This document shows positions 1 through 11,744 of a DNA stretch of 32,940 nucleotides, in pieces. Position numbers and translations under genes: made by a program. The stretch covers positions 1,151 to 34,090 of the forward strand of contig WSUB01000291.1 of NCBI GenBank assembly GCA_019633425.1. The letters are read 5' to 3'. The first letter of the stretch is position 1, and every line of letters begins with the position of its first letter. The stretch comes from Tulasnella sp. 424. Its lineage: Eukaryota; Basidiomycota; Agaricomycetes; Cantharellales; Tulasnellaceae. The notes beneath the pieces were generated by a model. It was not told where the DNA came from and searched no databases. It saw only the letters and a program-made list of their open reading frames with translations.

Positions 1-3000
1 TAGGTGTCGGCTTGGCCGTTGGTGGCTCGATCTCGACTTCTACTTCGTCCTCCGATGTCGTCACCGGCTCGTCCGAGACACATGTCCACGGAACGTCCAT
101 TGGCGCAGCTTCATCCACCACCACTTCGTCTACATCATCATCATCCACTACCATTCCACGTCCTGCACCTATTCCCGTACAGCCGTCTCACGTTGGATTC
201 GGCGGCCAATTGACAGGCACCGTCAGCACCTCGTCCATTCACGGCACTTCGGTCTCGACTACCAACACAGACATCAAGCAGACCTCGGTTCATCAGGACT
301 CTAACCAGGTGACCGTGTCTTCGGGCGGAAGCGGCCAACAAGTCATCGTGGTGCCAGCCCCGATCCCCAGGAGGGGAGATGTCATTGTCCAAGATTCCAC
401 TGTCGGTTCCTCGACCACCTCGACTACAACGGTGACGACGGAAAAAGGAAAAGGTCATTCTTTCGGATTGGATGTCGGCATTGGCGTCGGTGTCGGCTTG
501 GCCGTTGGTGGCTCAATCTCGACTTCTACTTCGTCCTCCGATGTCGTCACCGGCTCGTCCGAGACACATGTCCACGGAACGGCCATTGGCACATCTTCGT
601 CAACTGCAACCTCGTCTACTACATCATCATCCACTACCATTCCGCGCCCAGCACCTATTCCCGTACAGCCGTCTCACGTTGGATTCGGCGGCCAATTGAC
701 AGGCACCGTCAGCACCGAGAGCATTGCCACCAGGACAGGCGTCGTCGAGCAGACGACAGGCTCCGTCAGCACCGAGAGCACCGCCACCAGGACAGGCGTC
801 GTCCAGCAGACCGAGAGCATTGCCACGAGGGGAGATGTCATTGTCGAAGATTCCACTGCCGGTTCCTCGACCACCTCGACTACAACGGTGACGACGGAAA
901 AAGGAAAAGGTCACTCTTTCGGATTGGGTGTTGGCGTCGGCGTCGGTGTCGGCTTGGCCGTTGGTGGCTCGATCTCGACTTCTACTTCGTCCTCCGATGT
1001 CGTCATCGGCTCGTCCGAGACACATGTCCACGGAACGTCCATTGGCGCGGCTTCATCCACCACCACTTCGTCTACATCACCATCGTCTACCGTCATTCCA
1101 CGCCCTGCACCAGTTCCCGTCCAGCCGTCTCACATCGGATTCGGTGGTCAATTGACGGGCACCATCAGCACCTCCTCCGTTCACGGCACGTCAGTCTCGA
1201 CCACCAATGTGGACACCAAACAGACCTCGGTCCAACAGGACTCTCAACAGGTGACCGTGACGTCTTCGGGCGGGAGTAGCCAACAAGTCATCGGCGTGCC
1301 AGTCCCGATCCCCGTGATCGTTGGCCACCCATCCAAGACCACGACCGGGGGACTTGCGATCTCGAGTTCTGTTACAGCCACGAGGGGAGACACTGTCAGC
1401 CAAGAGCATCACGATGTCATTGTTCAAGATTCCACTGTTGGTTCCTCGACCACGACCACGACGACAGAGACCTCCATGACGACCGAGAAAGGCAAAGGTC
1501 ACTCCTTCGGACTGGGTGTCGGCGTTGGCGTTGGCATCGGTGTCGGTGCAACAATCTCCCAAACCCCTCAACGTAAGTTCTTTATCGTATTTTACCTGGC
1601 ACAGCTGATTCAAGCTGGCCACGATTCCGTTTCACCTGTTTTAGGGCCAGCTCTTCCTCACGTTGGTACTTCAACTTCGACTTCAACTTCATCTTCCGGC
1701 GTTGTGGCTGGCTCATTCGAATCCGAGACACACGTCCACGGAACGGTCATTGGCACATCTTCAGCTACTACAACCTCGTCTTCATCATCATCGTCTACCA
1801 TCATCCCACGCCCCGTACCAGTTCCCGTTCAACCGTCTCACGTCGGAATCGGTGGCCAATTCACAGGCACTGTCAGCTCCTCGTCCGTTCATGGCACCTC
1901 AGTCTCAACTACCAGTGTGGACACCAAGCAAACCTCGGTGCACCAGGATTCTCATCAGGTGACCGTGGCGTCCTCAAGCGGAAGCAGCGAGCAAATTGTC
2001 ACCGTTCAGCCCCAACGACCGGTTCCAGCAACGATCCCTGTGGTTGTTGGCCAGCCATCCAAGACCACCTCGGGGGGACTTTCCATCTCGGGTTCAGTCA
2101 CAGTTGAGAAGGGCGAATCTGTTAGCCATGGTCGTCAGGATATCGTTGTCCGAGATTCCACTGTCGGTGCCTCTACCACCACGACTACGACGGAGACCTC
2201 TGCTACCGCACAGAAAGGAAAAGGACACTCCTTCGAGTTGGGTGTCGGCGTTGGCGTTGGTGTCGGCTTGGCCGTTGGTGGCTCGATCTCGACTTCTACT
2301 TCGTCCTCCGATGTCGTCACCGGCTCGTCCGAGACACACGTCCACGGGACGGCTATCGGCGCGTCTTCATCGACTACCACATCGTCTTCATCATCGTCGT
2401 CTACTATTATCCCGCGCCCCGCAGCAGTTCCCGTCCAACCGTCTCACATCGGAATCGGTGGCCAATTGACAAGCGCTGTCAGCTCCTCGTCCGTACATGG
2501 CACCTCAGTCTCAACCACCAGTGTGGACACCAAGCAAACCTCAGTGCACCAGGACTCTCGTCAGGTGACCGTGGCGTCCTCGAGCGGAAGCAGTGAGCAG
2601 ATCATCACCGTTCAGCCCCAACGACCGGCTCCAGCAACGACCCCGATTCCCGTCACCGTTGTCCAGCCTTCTAAGACGACAACCGGAGGACTTGTAATCT
2701 CGGAGACAGTAACCGTAGCAAAGGGGGGATCCGTCAGCCAAGACCATCGCGATGTCGTCGTCCACGACTCCACGGTGAGCACCTCGACCTCCACAAGCTC
2801 GACGGAGTCCTCCACGACTGTCGAAAAGCAGAAGGGCCACTCCTTCGGACTGGGTGTTGGCGTTGGCGTTGCTATCGGTGTAGGTGCAACTATCTCACAA
2901 ACCCCTCAACGTAAGTTCTTTGTCGTATTCTACCTGTCGCAGCTGATTCAAGTTGGTCACGATTTCGTTTCACCTGATTTAGGGCCATCTCTCCCTCACG

Positions 3001-6000
3001 TCGGTACTTCAACTTCGTCCTCAACTTCATCGTCCGGCGTTGTGGCTGGCTCATTCGAATCCGAGACACACGTTATCCAAGGAACCGCTCTAGGCACATC
3101 TTCATCCACCAATACCACATCTTCCGCCTCGTCGTCTTCTGTCGCGCAACGTCCATCTAGCACCTCGCAGGCCGTGATCGAATCGGTCTCCACTCATGGT
3201 ACCTCTGTCGTGACTGGCTCCACCGAATCCAAGACGCACAGTAGCTATGGAACGGCTGTCGAGACATCCGCGACATCGACTACCCTGACATCATCCAACA
3301 TTCAACGCCCAGCACCCCTTCCCGTTCAGCCGTCCATTCAGGTCGTCAGTGGGTCATCGACTTCTTCTAGCATCTCGGACACGAAGGTGGTGGTCGAGAA
3401 GGGAGAATTCCACGAGGACCACCGGGATGTTGTGGTTCACGACTCCACCGTGAGCAGCTCGACCTCCACGAGCTCAGCTGAGACCTCCGCGACTGTCGGG
3501 AAGAAGACAGGCCACTCCTTCGGACTGGGTGTTGGTGTCGGTGTTGCCATCGGTGTAGATACAACTCTCTCTCAAAGTACACAACGTGAGTTCTCCATTG
3601 CTCCCCACCCATCACAGTTGATTAAATTTGGTTGGGGTCCGCTCAACCATCTAGGGCCTTCTCTTTCGCATGTTGGTACTTCAGGCTCCATTTCCGCGTC
3701 GTCCTCCTCTGTCATCGCTGGCTCGGTCGAAACCAAGACAAATGCCGCGCACAGCACTTCTTTCGATGCCTCATCTTCTAGCACGACAGCTTCATCCTCC
3801 ACCACTCAACAGGTCGTCGACGTGCATCAAGGCAGCTCGATCTCGACAGCTTCGACGGAAACCTCTGTGACGGCTGGAAAGGAGAAGAGTCACTCCTTTG
3901 CGCTTGGTGGCTACATCGAAGCAACCTCCTCAAGCTCTGCATCCTCGGCGGAAACTTCTATGACGGTTGGAAAGGAGAAGAGTTCTTCATCCTCCACCAC
4001 TCAACAGGTCGTCGACGTGCATCGAGGCAGCTCGATCTCGACAACTTCGACGGAAACCTCTGTGACGGTTGGAAAGGAGAAGAGTCACTCCTTCGCGCTT
4101 GGTGGCTCCATTGAAGCAACCTCCTCAAGCTCTACAACGAAGCAGAGTTCAGGCCAGTGTTCTCCACCTGGCCCGGTATCCTCTTATTCTGATTGTAATG
4201 TTTCTTCTCCACTACAGGTCGGCACTCGAGTGCTGCAGTTGGATCCCTCGAATCAGACACGCTTCTCCTTCATGGAACGACCTCTACAACTAAGTCGTCT
4301 TCGGAGGTCCAACAGCAAAGCACCGCTTCTCAATCGATCTCGACGCAGTCGACCAATCAAGCAATCTACAGTGGAGCCGTCACTTCCGGCCACACCACGG
4401 CTCTCACCTCCACGGAGGGTAGAAGCACCTCTCGCCAAGGGAAGCAAGAACAGGTGGTTGTGGTATCCGAAGGTGCCGTCGTCCAGCACTCTGACAGCGC
4501 CTCAGAACGGTCATCCAGCATTGGTATTGGTATTAGTGGAAGTTTTGGCCTCGGAGTGAGTGTGACTAAATCGACCTCGCAAGAATCCAAGACGAACGTT
4601 GCCCAAGAAACGGCTCATACGGCCTCCTCATCTACCGCGATAACTACTTCAACAACATCTCCATCAACCATCGTCAACCGACCAGCGCCCACCCCCGTTC
4701 AACCTTCGTATCAAGTAGCTTACGGTGGAGCGGTGGGATCCAGTCTTTCTACCGTTACCGCGTCGTCCACATCCAGCGCTTCGTTGGCCAAGGTCGAGGC
4801 AGTCACCGATCAGCGAATTTCCGCCGCATCTAGCACTGTCGAGAGCACGAGTACCGCCGTCCACAAGGATGCTAAAACAGATGTTCGTGTGGCCTCGACG
4901 AGTGAGAACGTCCATCACGTCGACGAAGTACGGCAACAATCGTCTACCGTGGGGTCCGCTATCGGTACGGTTATCAGTGTTGGCGCTGGAGTTGGATCCA
5001 GTCAAGGTCAGTGTTTTACTTTACTTCAATACTCTCCTATTCTAAAGATCACCCTTTAACTTCACTTTTAGTTTCCCACTCGGCCACAGTCACTGGATCC
5101 TTTGAATCCGACGCATACGCCGCTCGCGCAAAGACTTCTTCGGCTTCATCCGCAGTCACCAAAACCTCATCCGATGTCCAACGTCAAACCCTCGTGTCGG
5201 AGTCGACCTCCACCGAGTCGTCGCAACAGACTTCCCGCGGTGAGGCCATCACATCCGGTCTCTCGACAGCTGTCTCCGGCCATGGTTCGACTCTCACTTC
5301 GACCTCCGCTGCGGTGACCGATTCGTTCAAGTCGGAAGCTCACGCTATCTCGGAAACGACTGCTACAGCAACCTCATCATCCGCGATTACCTCAGCAACG
5401 TCATCGTCCGGCCTTCTCCTCACGCCAACCAAGGTCGAATCGACAACCGTCGAGCAAGGAGTTATTGTCGGCGTGCACAGCGGCGTCACCGAAACGCACA
5501 GTTCTTCCGCATCAGCATCAGGCGAGGAGGAAGCGGTTGTAGTGGATCTTACCCAAAGCGTCGCACAGGGAACGGCTCTCGTATCGACCCAATCCGAAAC
5601 CACCGCTGTGGAGAAGCAAGAAACAGTTGAGAGCAGTCGTCGAGGCAGAGGGTTCTGGGGATTCGGTGAGAGGGTCAAAGGAATCGGTGGAGCCATTACC
5701 GGAGCTGTCAGCGGAGTGATGGGTGCCAAGGTTGACGCGCATGTCAGCGTGAATATCGGCGCAAGCGGATCCGTCTCAGCATCGCATACACCACGAGTCG
5801 AATCGCCTTCCGTAAATACAAGCCAAGGAGAAGTTTCGTCCGCGGTCATTGCGGGATCCTCTACTTCCGTCCAATCAAGCTCGGCCTCGAATTCGTTCTC
5901 CGCTGGGGCAACCGGCTCGCTTGGATTCGGTGCTCAAGTCGTCCATGGAGAAACATCCGGAACTTCGTCAACCTCAGCGATTGCAACCGCATCCGCGGCA

Positions 6001-8223
6001 GCCAGCGCCACCGCATCGACTACTACCACATCCTCCGTCACACAGGTCGCATCAGAGTCTACGTCCGCACAGGTCTCGAATCAGAAAGTCTATGGAGGGG
6101 CTACCGTATCCGAAGTATCCACCACTCTCACCTCTCCCGTCTCTCACACCGAACCTTCCATGATCGAATCGATTACCAGCGTCGGCGGCTCTACCACATC
6201 TGCAGGCCACGGAAGCACTACCACCTCAGTCCAGATTACGAAGGGAGGAAGCAGCCACTTCGATGAGGCTCATCAAAATTCGTCGATCACCACTGTGGAC
6301 ATCGAGGGTTCCACGGCCTCGCTCCAGGGCGGGTCTGGACAATACCTCATGGTTTCCAAAGGTGGAGGCAGCCGATTCGATTCCGACGTCCACAAGTCCT
6401 CCTCATCGACATCAGTCACCTCGGCCGAGAGCCCGAGCACGGAGATCCGAGGCAGCCACTTCGATTCCGGCGTTCACCAAGGCTCGATCAATACGACCGT
6501 CATGATCAAGGGCGGAGGCAGCCGATCCGATTCCGACGTTCTCGTGTCCGAGTCGATCATGAGCATCAAGGGCGGAGGCAGCCGATTCGATTCCGACGTT
6601 CGCGAGTCCTCGTCGACCGCATCCGCATCGACCGAAAGCACGAGCACGGAGATCCGACCAATCACGACCATGAGCATCAAAGGCGGAGGCAGTCACTTCG
6701 ACTCCGACGTCCACCGAGGGTCTATCAATACCACCGTGATGATCAAGGGCGGAGGCAGCCGATTCGATTCCGACGTTCACCAGTCCTCTTCTACATCGAC
6801 CGGAACCACGCACACGGAGATCGCGCCATTCGAGACAGTGTTGCTGAAGGGTCCAGCCTTGCAATTCGATTCCGACGTTCGCCAGTCGTCGACTTCATCA
6901 TCCACATCGACCGAGAACACGCGCACGGAGACCGGGCAAGTCGCGACAGTGATAGCGGGTCCAGCCACGTTTTACGATCCCCACGCTCGCCACCCGTCGA
7001 CTATCCAGAGACTGAGGGGTCCACCCTTGCGATCCGATTCTGACATCCTCCAATCATCGAATATCGAGCCACTGCTTAAGGGCGACTCCGGCGTTCGCCA
7101 GTCGTCGGCCATCCAGAGACTGAGGGGTCCACCTTTGCGAGCTGATTCCGACATTCTCCAGTCGTCGAACATCGAGCCACTGCTGAAGGGCGACTCCGAC
7201 GTTCGCCAAGAGTCGACTACCACGCACACGGAGATCGCACCATTTGAGACAGTGTTGCTGAAGGGTCCCGCCTTGCAATCTGAATCCGACGTTCGCCAGG
7301 AGTCGACAACTTTGTCTTCCACATCGACCGAGAACACGCACACGGAGACCGGCCAAGTCGAGAAAGTGATAATCGGTCCAGCCTTGTATTTCGACCCCAA
7401 GACGTCGACCTCTTTCACCGATATCCAGCCAGTCGAGACCGTCCTCCTCAAGGGTCCAGCCTTGCATGTTGATTCCGACGTTCGCCAGGAGTCGACGACT
7501 TCGTCATCCACATCGACCGAGAACACGCACACAGAGACCGGCCAAGTCGAGAAAGTGATAATCGGTCCAGCCTTGTATTTCGACTCCAAGACATCGACCG
7601 GGCACACAGCCACAGAGATCCAGCCAGTCGAGACCGTCCTCCTGAAGGGTCCAGCCTTGCATGTCGATTCCGACGTTCGCCAGTCGTCGACCAGCTCGGT
7701 CGCCCAAGTCGAGAGCTCCGAAACCTCCTCGGTCCAAGGAACCGTCCAGTCGGTCGTCACAGAGATCCAGCCAGTCGAGACCGTTCTCCTGAAGGGTCCA
7801 GCCTTGCATGTCGATTCCGACGTTCGTCAGTCGTCGACCAGCTCGGTAACCCAAGTCGAGAGCTCCGAATCCTCTTCGGTCCAAGGAACCGTCCAGTCGG
7901 TCGTCGTTGAGTCGACGGGCGAGACGCAAGTCAGCGGACGACGCACTTCACCTCTTCCTACTCTGATGCCCTTGAAAGTCGGCCCCCCTTCGGTGTTCAT
8001 GACCGGCATGGAATCTCCTTTCACGCCTTCCCCGAGGGTCACTGTTGAGGGCGAGTCTTCTACTGTCGTCGTTGATCAAGGTGTTACTGCTGTCCAATCG
8101 TCGTCGGCCACCCGCAAGTCGTTCTCCTCGTCGTCTTCCGAAATCCGGACCTCTTCCTCTTCCTCTGCTGTCGAAACCCTTGCTACGACGTTGAAGGTCG
8201 ACGGTATCAGACGCGGCGCGTGA
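1..8223 (+). CDS. Giant Ser/Thr-rich repeat protein, 5' truncated by window
   Basis: I recognise no catalytic domain. The frame is open at the left edge, so the start lies outside. Proposed exons are 1-1572, 1645-2910, 2983-3585, 3655-4152, 4218-5006 and 5072-8223, giving at least 2,625 residues. All five introns are phase 1 and 65-72 nt long. The first part is built from repeats with a Gly/Val run (HSFGLGVGVGVG), a Ser/Thr block, a PRPAPIPVQPS proline segment and a VHGTSVSTT segment. The middle holds a basic-aliphatic patch (RRGRGFWGFGERVKG, about 5638-5680). The last part has DSDV-type repeats and ends in KVDGIRRGA. The same ending recurs at 13411 and 16977, where the latter can be joined to a kinase. 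The gene is therefore possibly the tail of a kinase gene whose head is off the window; a secreted or mucin-like protein cannot be excluded without the N-terminus. Confidence 0.8.
7..3560 (+). repeat. Degenerate tandem coding repeats, units of about 0.45-0.7 kb
   Basis: Near-identical DNA (tcggcttggccgttggtgg and the bases after it) starts at about 7, 493, 949 and 2263. More diverged units start near 1540, 2870 and 3530. Each unit encodes a Gly/Val run, a Ser/Thr block with ETHVHGT, a PVQPSH segment and an HQDS..VTV segment. Units differ in length by internal deletions; the unit near 720-830 carries an extra ATRTGVV-type minirepeat. The near-identity points to recent unequal crossover or gene conversion. 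Confidence 0.85.
1573..3654 (+). other. Three stop-free introns of 3n length (1573-1644, 2911-2982, 3586-3654)
   Basis: Each begins GTAAGT or GTGAGT and ends TAG. The first two carry CTGAT and the third TTGAT as a likely branch site. Lengths are 72, 72 and 69 nt, and none has an in-frame stop, so retention would add 23-24 residues including a hydrophobic stretch (KFFIVFYLAQLIQ). The flanking protein aligns across the splice with repeat units that lack the insert. The first two introns are clearly copies of one another. Confidence 0.7.
4153..4217 (+). other. Putative GC-AG intron in the giant gene
   Basis: The Ser-rich reading frame moves from one frame to another here. Only removal of 65 nt from GC at 4153 to AG at 4217 restores it. 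The paralogous intron at 5007-5071 is also 65 nt and starts GTCAGTGTT where this one has GCCAGTGTT. The exons that follow are homologous (SHSATVTGSFESD against HSSAAVGSLESD). Alternative GT donors at 4157 and 4176 give the wrong frame. Confidence 0.65.
6235..7870 (+). repeat. DSDV-type peptide repeats in the tail of the giant gene
   Basis: A short motif recurs in two forms. The first, KGGGSRFDSDVH, lies around 6361, 6512, 6572, 6683 and 6749. The second, LLKGPALxxDSDVRQSS, lies around 6840, 7255, 7440, 7640 and 7795. Between them is a third form, RLRGPPLRxDSDILQSS. All share a hydrophobic-Lys/Arg-Gly lead, an Asp-Ser-Asp core and a following Ser-rich stretch. The spacing is irregular and no known domain is recognised. 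The acidic Ser core resembles a kinase-type phosphosite, but that is inference. Confidence 0.75.
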
Positions 8224-8341
8224 GTTGGTGATGGGGAGCCTATTTTGAAGCGGATGCCACATATGCCAACAGGTGAGAAACTGCGCTTTCCCGATCACGA
8301 TGATTCTGTGTATTAACCCGATGTTCTCTCTTTTTCTCTAG
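8220..8341 (+). other. Terminal intron pair with an AG|GT junction over the stop codon
   Basis: GTGAGT at 8220 overlaps the TGA stop. CAACAG ends at 8272 and is immediately followed by GTGAGA, and a polypyrimidine-TAG acceptor ends at 8341. Splicing only 8220-8272 recreates GCG TGA and the same end. Removing 8220-8341 replaces the stop and adds AISLTNIMNYQ, with a stop at 8376-8378. The arrangement is conserved in the copies after 13408 and 16974. Confidence 0.5.
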
Positions 8342-8378
8342 AGCTATTTCACTTACGAACATCATGAACTACCAATGA

Positions 8379-8616
8379 ACATTTTCTTTTTTCTTCCTTC
8401 TACTCCATTATGAACGATTCTTAGTGTAATTCATCCATAGCGTTTTTTCTGGACACTCATGCTCTTTCCTAAAGTCATTGTTGTTTTTGTCTTTTGTTTT
8501 TCTCTCTACCCTTTGTCTCTACTACGTACTTCAACATCAATTTAACTATCGATCAGCTGTTTGTCGCTCGGGGTGTGACCAGGTTCCTAAGCCGACCAGC
8601 GCGGTGTATACATAGA
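8379..8616. other. Shared 3' flank between convergent genes
   Basis: T-rich sequence with no ORF of note. It is repeated almost unchanged at about 13565-13800 and 17132-17365, so it belongs to the duplicated segment. It probably holds the 3' UTRs and poly(A) signals of the plus-strand Ser-rich gene and the minus-strand PHYHD1 copies. Confidence 0.5.
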
Positions 8617-9093
8617 TCACGCATGAGCCGCGAACAACTTGGAAAAATATATCTCCTTTGTAGGCTGCAGCCAGTTCTTGGTATCTTATTACGCGTACGA
8701 CTCCGATTCGATCATGTGGAAGGTATACGCGTAGCGAGTCTTGGAGCTTGTGTTCTTCTCGGACGTGTGCAGGACGCTACGGTGGATGAGGACGGGTGTA
8801 CCTAAGCACCCCAAGGACAGAACTGAGCCCCACGACCGGAGACAGAAACAGAAGTGGGAGAGAGTTACCCGGTGGGCAAGGTAGTTAGATGTACCTTCTT
8901 GGCGTCGTCGGACGTCGGGGTCTCTTCGGTGCCAGGGAGAGATTCGAACCCCGTCCCCGCCTTGAGGCAATTTCACGAACCGGGTTTCAAAGGAGTGGTC
9001 TTGTGAGATCCGGGAAGGAACGAGAGAGCGCCGTTCGTGGGCGTGCAGTCTTCGAGCGCAAACCAGAAGCCGAGTGCCGATGGGGTTTGTGTA
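8617..9093 (-). pseudogene. PHYHD1-like dioxygenase fragment, copy 1
   Basis: This corresponds to the last two exons of the complete gene at 17370-19054. The last exon is 8617-8801, exactly 185 nt as in the intact gene. The previous exon is 8869-9093, 10 nt shorter than its intact counterpart. The GFWFALEDC and HTSEKNTSSKTRYAYTFH stretches are readable. Two adjacent codons after ESYA have become TAA TAA, and the shorter exon shifts the frame. All upstream exons, including the one with the HxD iron ligands, are missing. It is dead. Confidence 0.85.
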
Positions 9094-9249
9094 CTCGAGG
9101 GTGGTCGTCGATTGTTCGGCGGTAAGCGGTCGTAATCGGAGATCGTGCAACAACGTGGCATACATGTGGCTCTGGAGAACCCATGATGCCAATTGTTCTT
9201 CCACCGTGTCTCGCAAAGTCCTATCCCATCCACCTATACTTCTTGACCC
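9094..9249 (+). promoter_or_regulatory. Upstream region of kinase copy 1
   Basis: Only about 155 bp separate the end of the PHYHD1 homology from the kinase start codon. The last bases before the ATG are pyrimidine-rich, as in many basidiomycete 5' leaders. A similar segment precedes kinase copy 2 at about 14007-14159. No TATA box is evident. The true promoter may extend into the dioxygenase fragment. Confidence 0.35.
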
Positions 9250-11744
9250 ATGAGCAATACAAAAAAATTCGACAATGAAGATCTTGACCCAAATGTCTTG
9301 GTAGGTCACTTGCTCATAATTGGCCGCACGGTCTGCGATGAGCGCTGACAATGAAATGCAAAGAACAATGCACTTCAGTCCCTGTCGGATTATTATATCC
9401 CGAAGCGCCGGCTCATCATTCGTGCCAGTGAAAAGCCCCTTGGCGTTGGAGGGTTTGGAACGGTAAAACTTGCAGACCTATGGCCGGCGATTTGGATCCC
9501 GTTTGTTACTCTCCCAACCACTGTCGCAGTGAAGGAACTGCGAACAGAGAATTATTATGGAGCGCCGTTGAGGACTGCTGTTGTCGGTCCAGGAGTTCCT
9601 TGCTCATTACGGACGGCGATCGTTGATTCCTACTCATATTCAGAGACTGGCAAGGGAGATCAAAGTCTGGGCGTCATGCAAACACTATAATATCCTCGAG
9701 TTTACTGGATATTATCTCAGCGGGGACTTTCGGACCGCTTACTTGGTATCTCCGTACATGGCCAATGGCAATATAAAGGATTACCTATCTCGGACGGCAA
9801 TATCCCCAGAGCGGCGACTGGATTTGGTAAGTGGAACTCAACTCACCGCTTCTCGACAATGGCCTTGCAATACGACTGAGAAGGTCGTGATAGGTTTTGG
9901 ATACTATCAAGGGCCTTGCCTATCTTCACTCAAAAGATCCACCTGTCGTGCACGGGGATCTCAAGTCGGTACGTTTACCGTTAACTATCAACCACAATTC
10001 GACCCCCGACTCCTCTCTATTTTTTGGCATCAATTCTGAAGGCTTGTCCCGTTATCCTGCCCGAACCGGTTTTAACTCGTTGCTTTCTACCTTTAAACCC
10101 TTGGCTGAAAATAGCTAAATGTGCTCGTGAATAAGGCGTGCAAAGCGCAGCTTTCCGACTTCGGCCTCGCCCAGGCAATGGAAGACAAACCGACAGGACT
10201 AAGCACTAGCAACGGTTTCAAAGGAACAATCCGATACACAAGCCCGGAGGTATTGAATGGAAGCCCGCGGGACTGTCCAAGTGATATATGGGCCTGGGGA
10301 TGTCTTGCTCTGGAGGCGAGTACCTCGAGATTTTAAGAGCTGCCATCGGTTGATGACCAAGGAATCAACTATATAACAGATAATAACTGGCAATCCTCCG
10401 TACCATGAATGTCAAAACGAGACCCAAGTGCTGGTTTTAATCTGCGGGCATCAAGATCATCGCAGGACGCCAGAGCCGTCAGATGTATCAACGCTATTCC
10501 CTACCGTACTGGACTTGCTGAGGATGTGCTGGAGCTTTGAGCCTCGTCGAAGGCCTGGTGCTCGGCAGTGTGTCGATGGCGTTGAAACCACAGGCCGGGT
10601 AATGTATTCCCCTTGCTACTGCTGCCCACACAGGACTCTCACTTTACTGACTATTGTTCCAAATACAGTATTTAACGGTGCTAGGTTCCAGTTTACCGGC
10701 GCATTTATTTACTCCATCAACGAGACTGAATCTTTCAATAGAGCCGGAGGACTGGAACGATCTGGTCAATAATGTTCCTATCGCCAGACTTTCACACCGA
10801 GACACATACAAGGTCGTCATGGTTAGGGGCTTTGCTATGTCTATCTCTGGGAAGATTCCAGCGGACCAGTTGAATCGACGATGGGCCCTGAAGCACGAGA
10901 ACCTAATTGAACTTGCAGGATACTCGATGGATCGAAGTTTGCAAAGATTTTATATTATATCGCCTTATAATATGGACCAAACTTCCCTGCTGCAATATCT
11001 GCGCCGAAACCGGCACTTGGTGCCAGGGGCAAGATTAAAGCTGGTATGGTTCTGCCCACCTATCAGGTGACGACGCTGATCGGGTCTAATCATGCTGTAG
11101 CTCCAGGACATGCTGAATGGGCTCATATATCTTCATTCCTCCGCCGTGAATGTAGTGCACGGCGCCCTAAACCCAGTAAGCCAATCGTTTACATTTACCG
11201 GGGACGACGAGTAACGAGAATAATCACCTTGGATTATAATGTCTCTGTCCGGCAATTGAAAACCAGTGGACCGTAGTCGTTGATGGTGACCAAAAGGCTG
11301 TCCTGGCACTCATCGGGAGCGTAATCAATTTCGGGTTAGATGCTGGACCACTTGAGCGACCTGCCTCTCTCTGGTGGGATCCCCAACAACATTGGATTTC
11401 ATCGGCGCCCCCCGCCAAATCAGACATCTGGTCGTGGGCATGTATCGTCCTGCAAGTAAGACCTGAACCAAGTCTCCTACTGTTAAGTGGCGTGCTTACC
11501 CTGCCCTTTTGGTTCATAGGTGATGTGTGAAATTCGACAATTCGACGGTACCTCGATCCATAGCCCCGCGTTCACGGAATACGCGATGATGGGCAGAGAC
11601 CCCAAGCCAGTCCCAATGCCTATCCTCCCGGACCGCTTACTCAGTCTTTTAATAAAGTGTTGGAGATGGGATTTTGATGAGAGACCGACAGCAAGTGATT
11701 GCTCGGATGTCCTTGATCTCGTAATTCAGGAAAATTTGGAGTAA
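9250..11744 (+). CDS. TKL kinase-pseudokinase protein, copy 1
   Basis: A 10-exon model: 9250-9300, 9379-9582, 9644-9826, 9894-9968, 10115-10315, 10380-10598, 10669-11043, 11101-11175, 11267-11455, 11520-11744. It encodes about 598 residues with no broken frame. The first domain looks active: glycine loop GVGGFGTV (39-46), VAVK Lys69, HGDLK Asp168 with Asn173, DFG 186-188, SPE at 214 and a C-lobe CW...RRRP. The second domain (about 325-598) lacks the glycine loop. It has VMVR for VAVK, HGAL for HGDL and ALIG for DFG, but keeps SDIWSW and KCW...ERP, so it is a pseudokinase. The end of exon 2 could be 9579 or 9582. The intron after 10315 needs a GC donor. The TAA at 11742 lies just before the splice site that joins copy 2 to a Ser-rich tail. 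Family known, function unknown. Confidence 0.8.
10316..10379 (+). other. Putative GC-AG intron in kinase copy 1
   Basis: The exon ends ...LALE with GAG|GCGAGT and the next begins after ATAACAG with IITGNPPYHE. Kinases of this family read continuously across this point (ALE-I-TG-PPYHE), and both flanks are phase 0. No GT donor nearby gives this join. Copy 2 has the same GC donor at 15226. Confidence 0.7.

Noticed and set aside
141..3805. Several minus-strand frames of 60-143 codons opposite the giant gene
   Set aside because: They mirror the low-complexity Ser codons of the plus strand and repeat with the same period; no splice structure or family resemblance.
1..8223. CRISPR-like array in the direct repeats
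   Set aside because: The repeats are long, coding and variable in length, in a eukaryotic intron-containing gene.
8930..8965. tRNA-like gattcgaaccccg motif, also near 17700
   Set aside because: It lies inside the PHYHD1 exon (GFESLPGT on the other strand) and no cloverleaf surrounds it.
9530..9643. Apparent frameshift after VAVKELRT in both kinase copies
   Set aside because: A 61- or 64-nt intron ending ATTCAG (copy 1; TTTTCAG in copy 2) restores frame and joins to RLAREIKVW, as the family expects.
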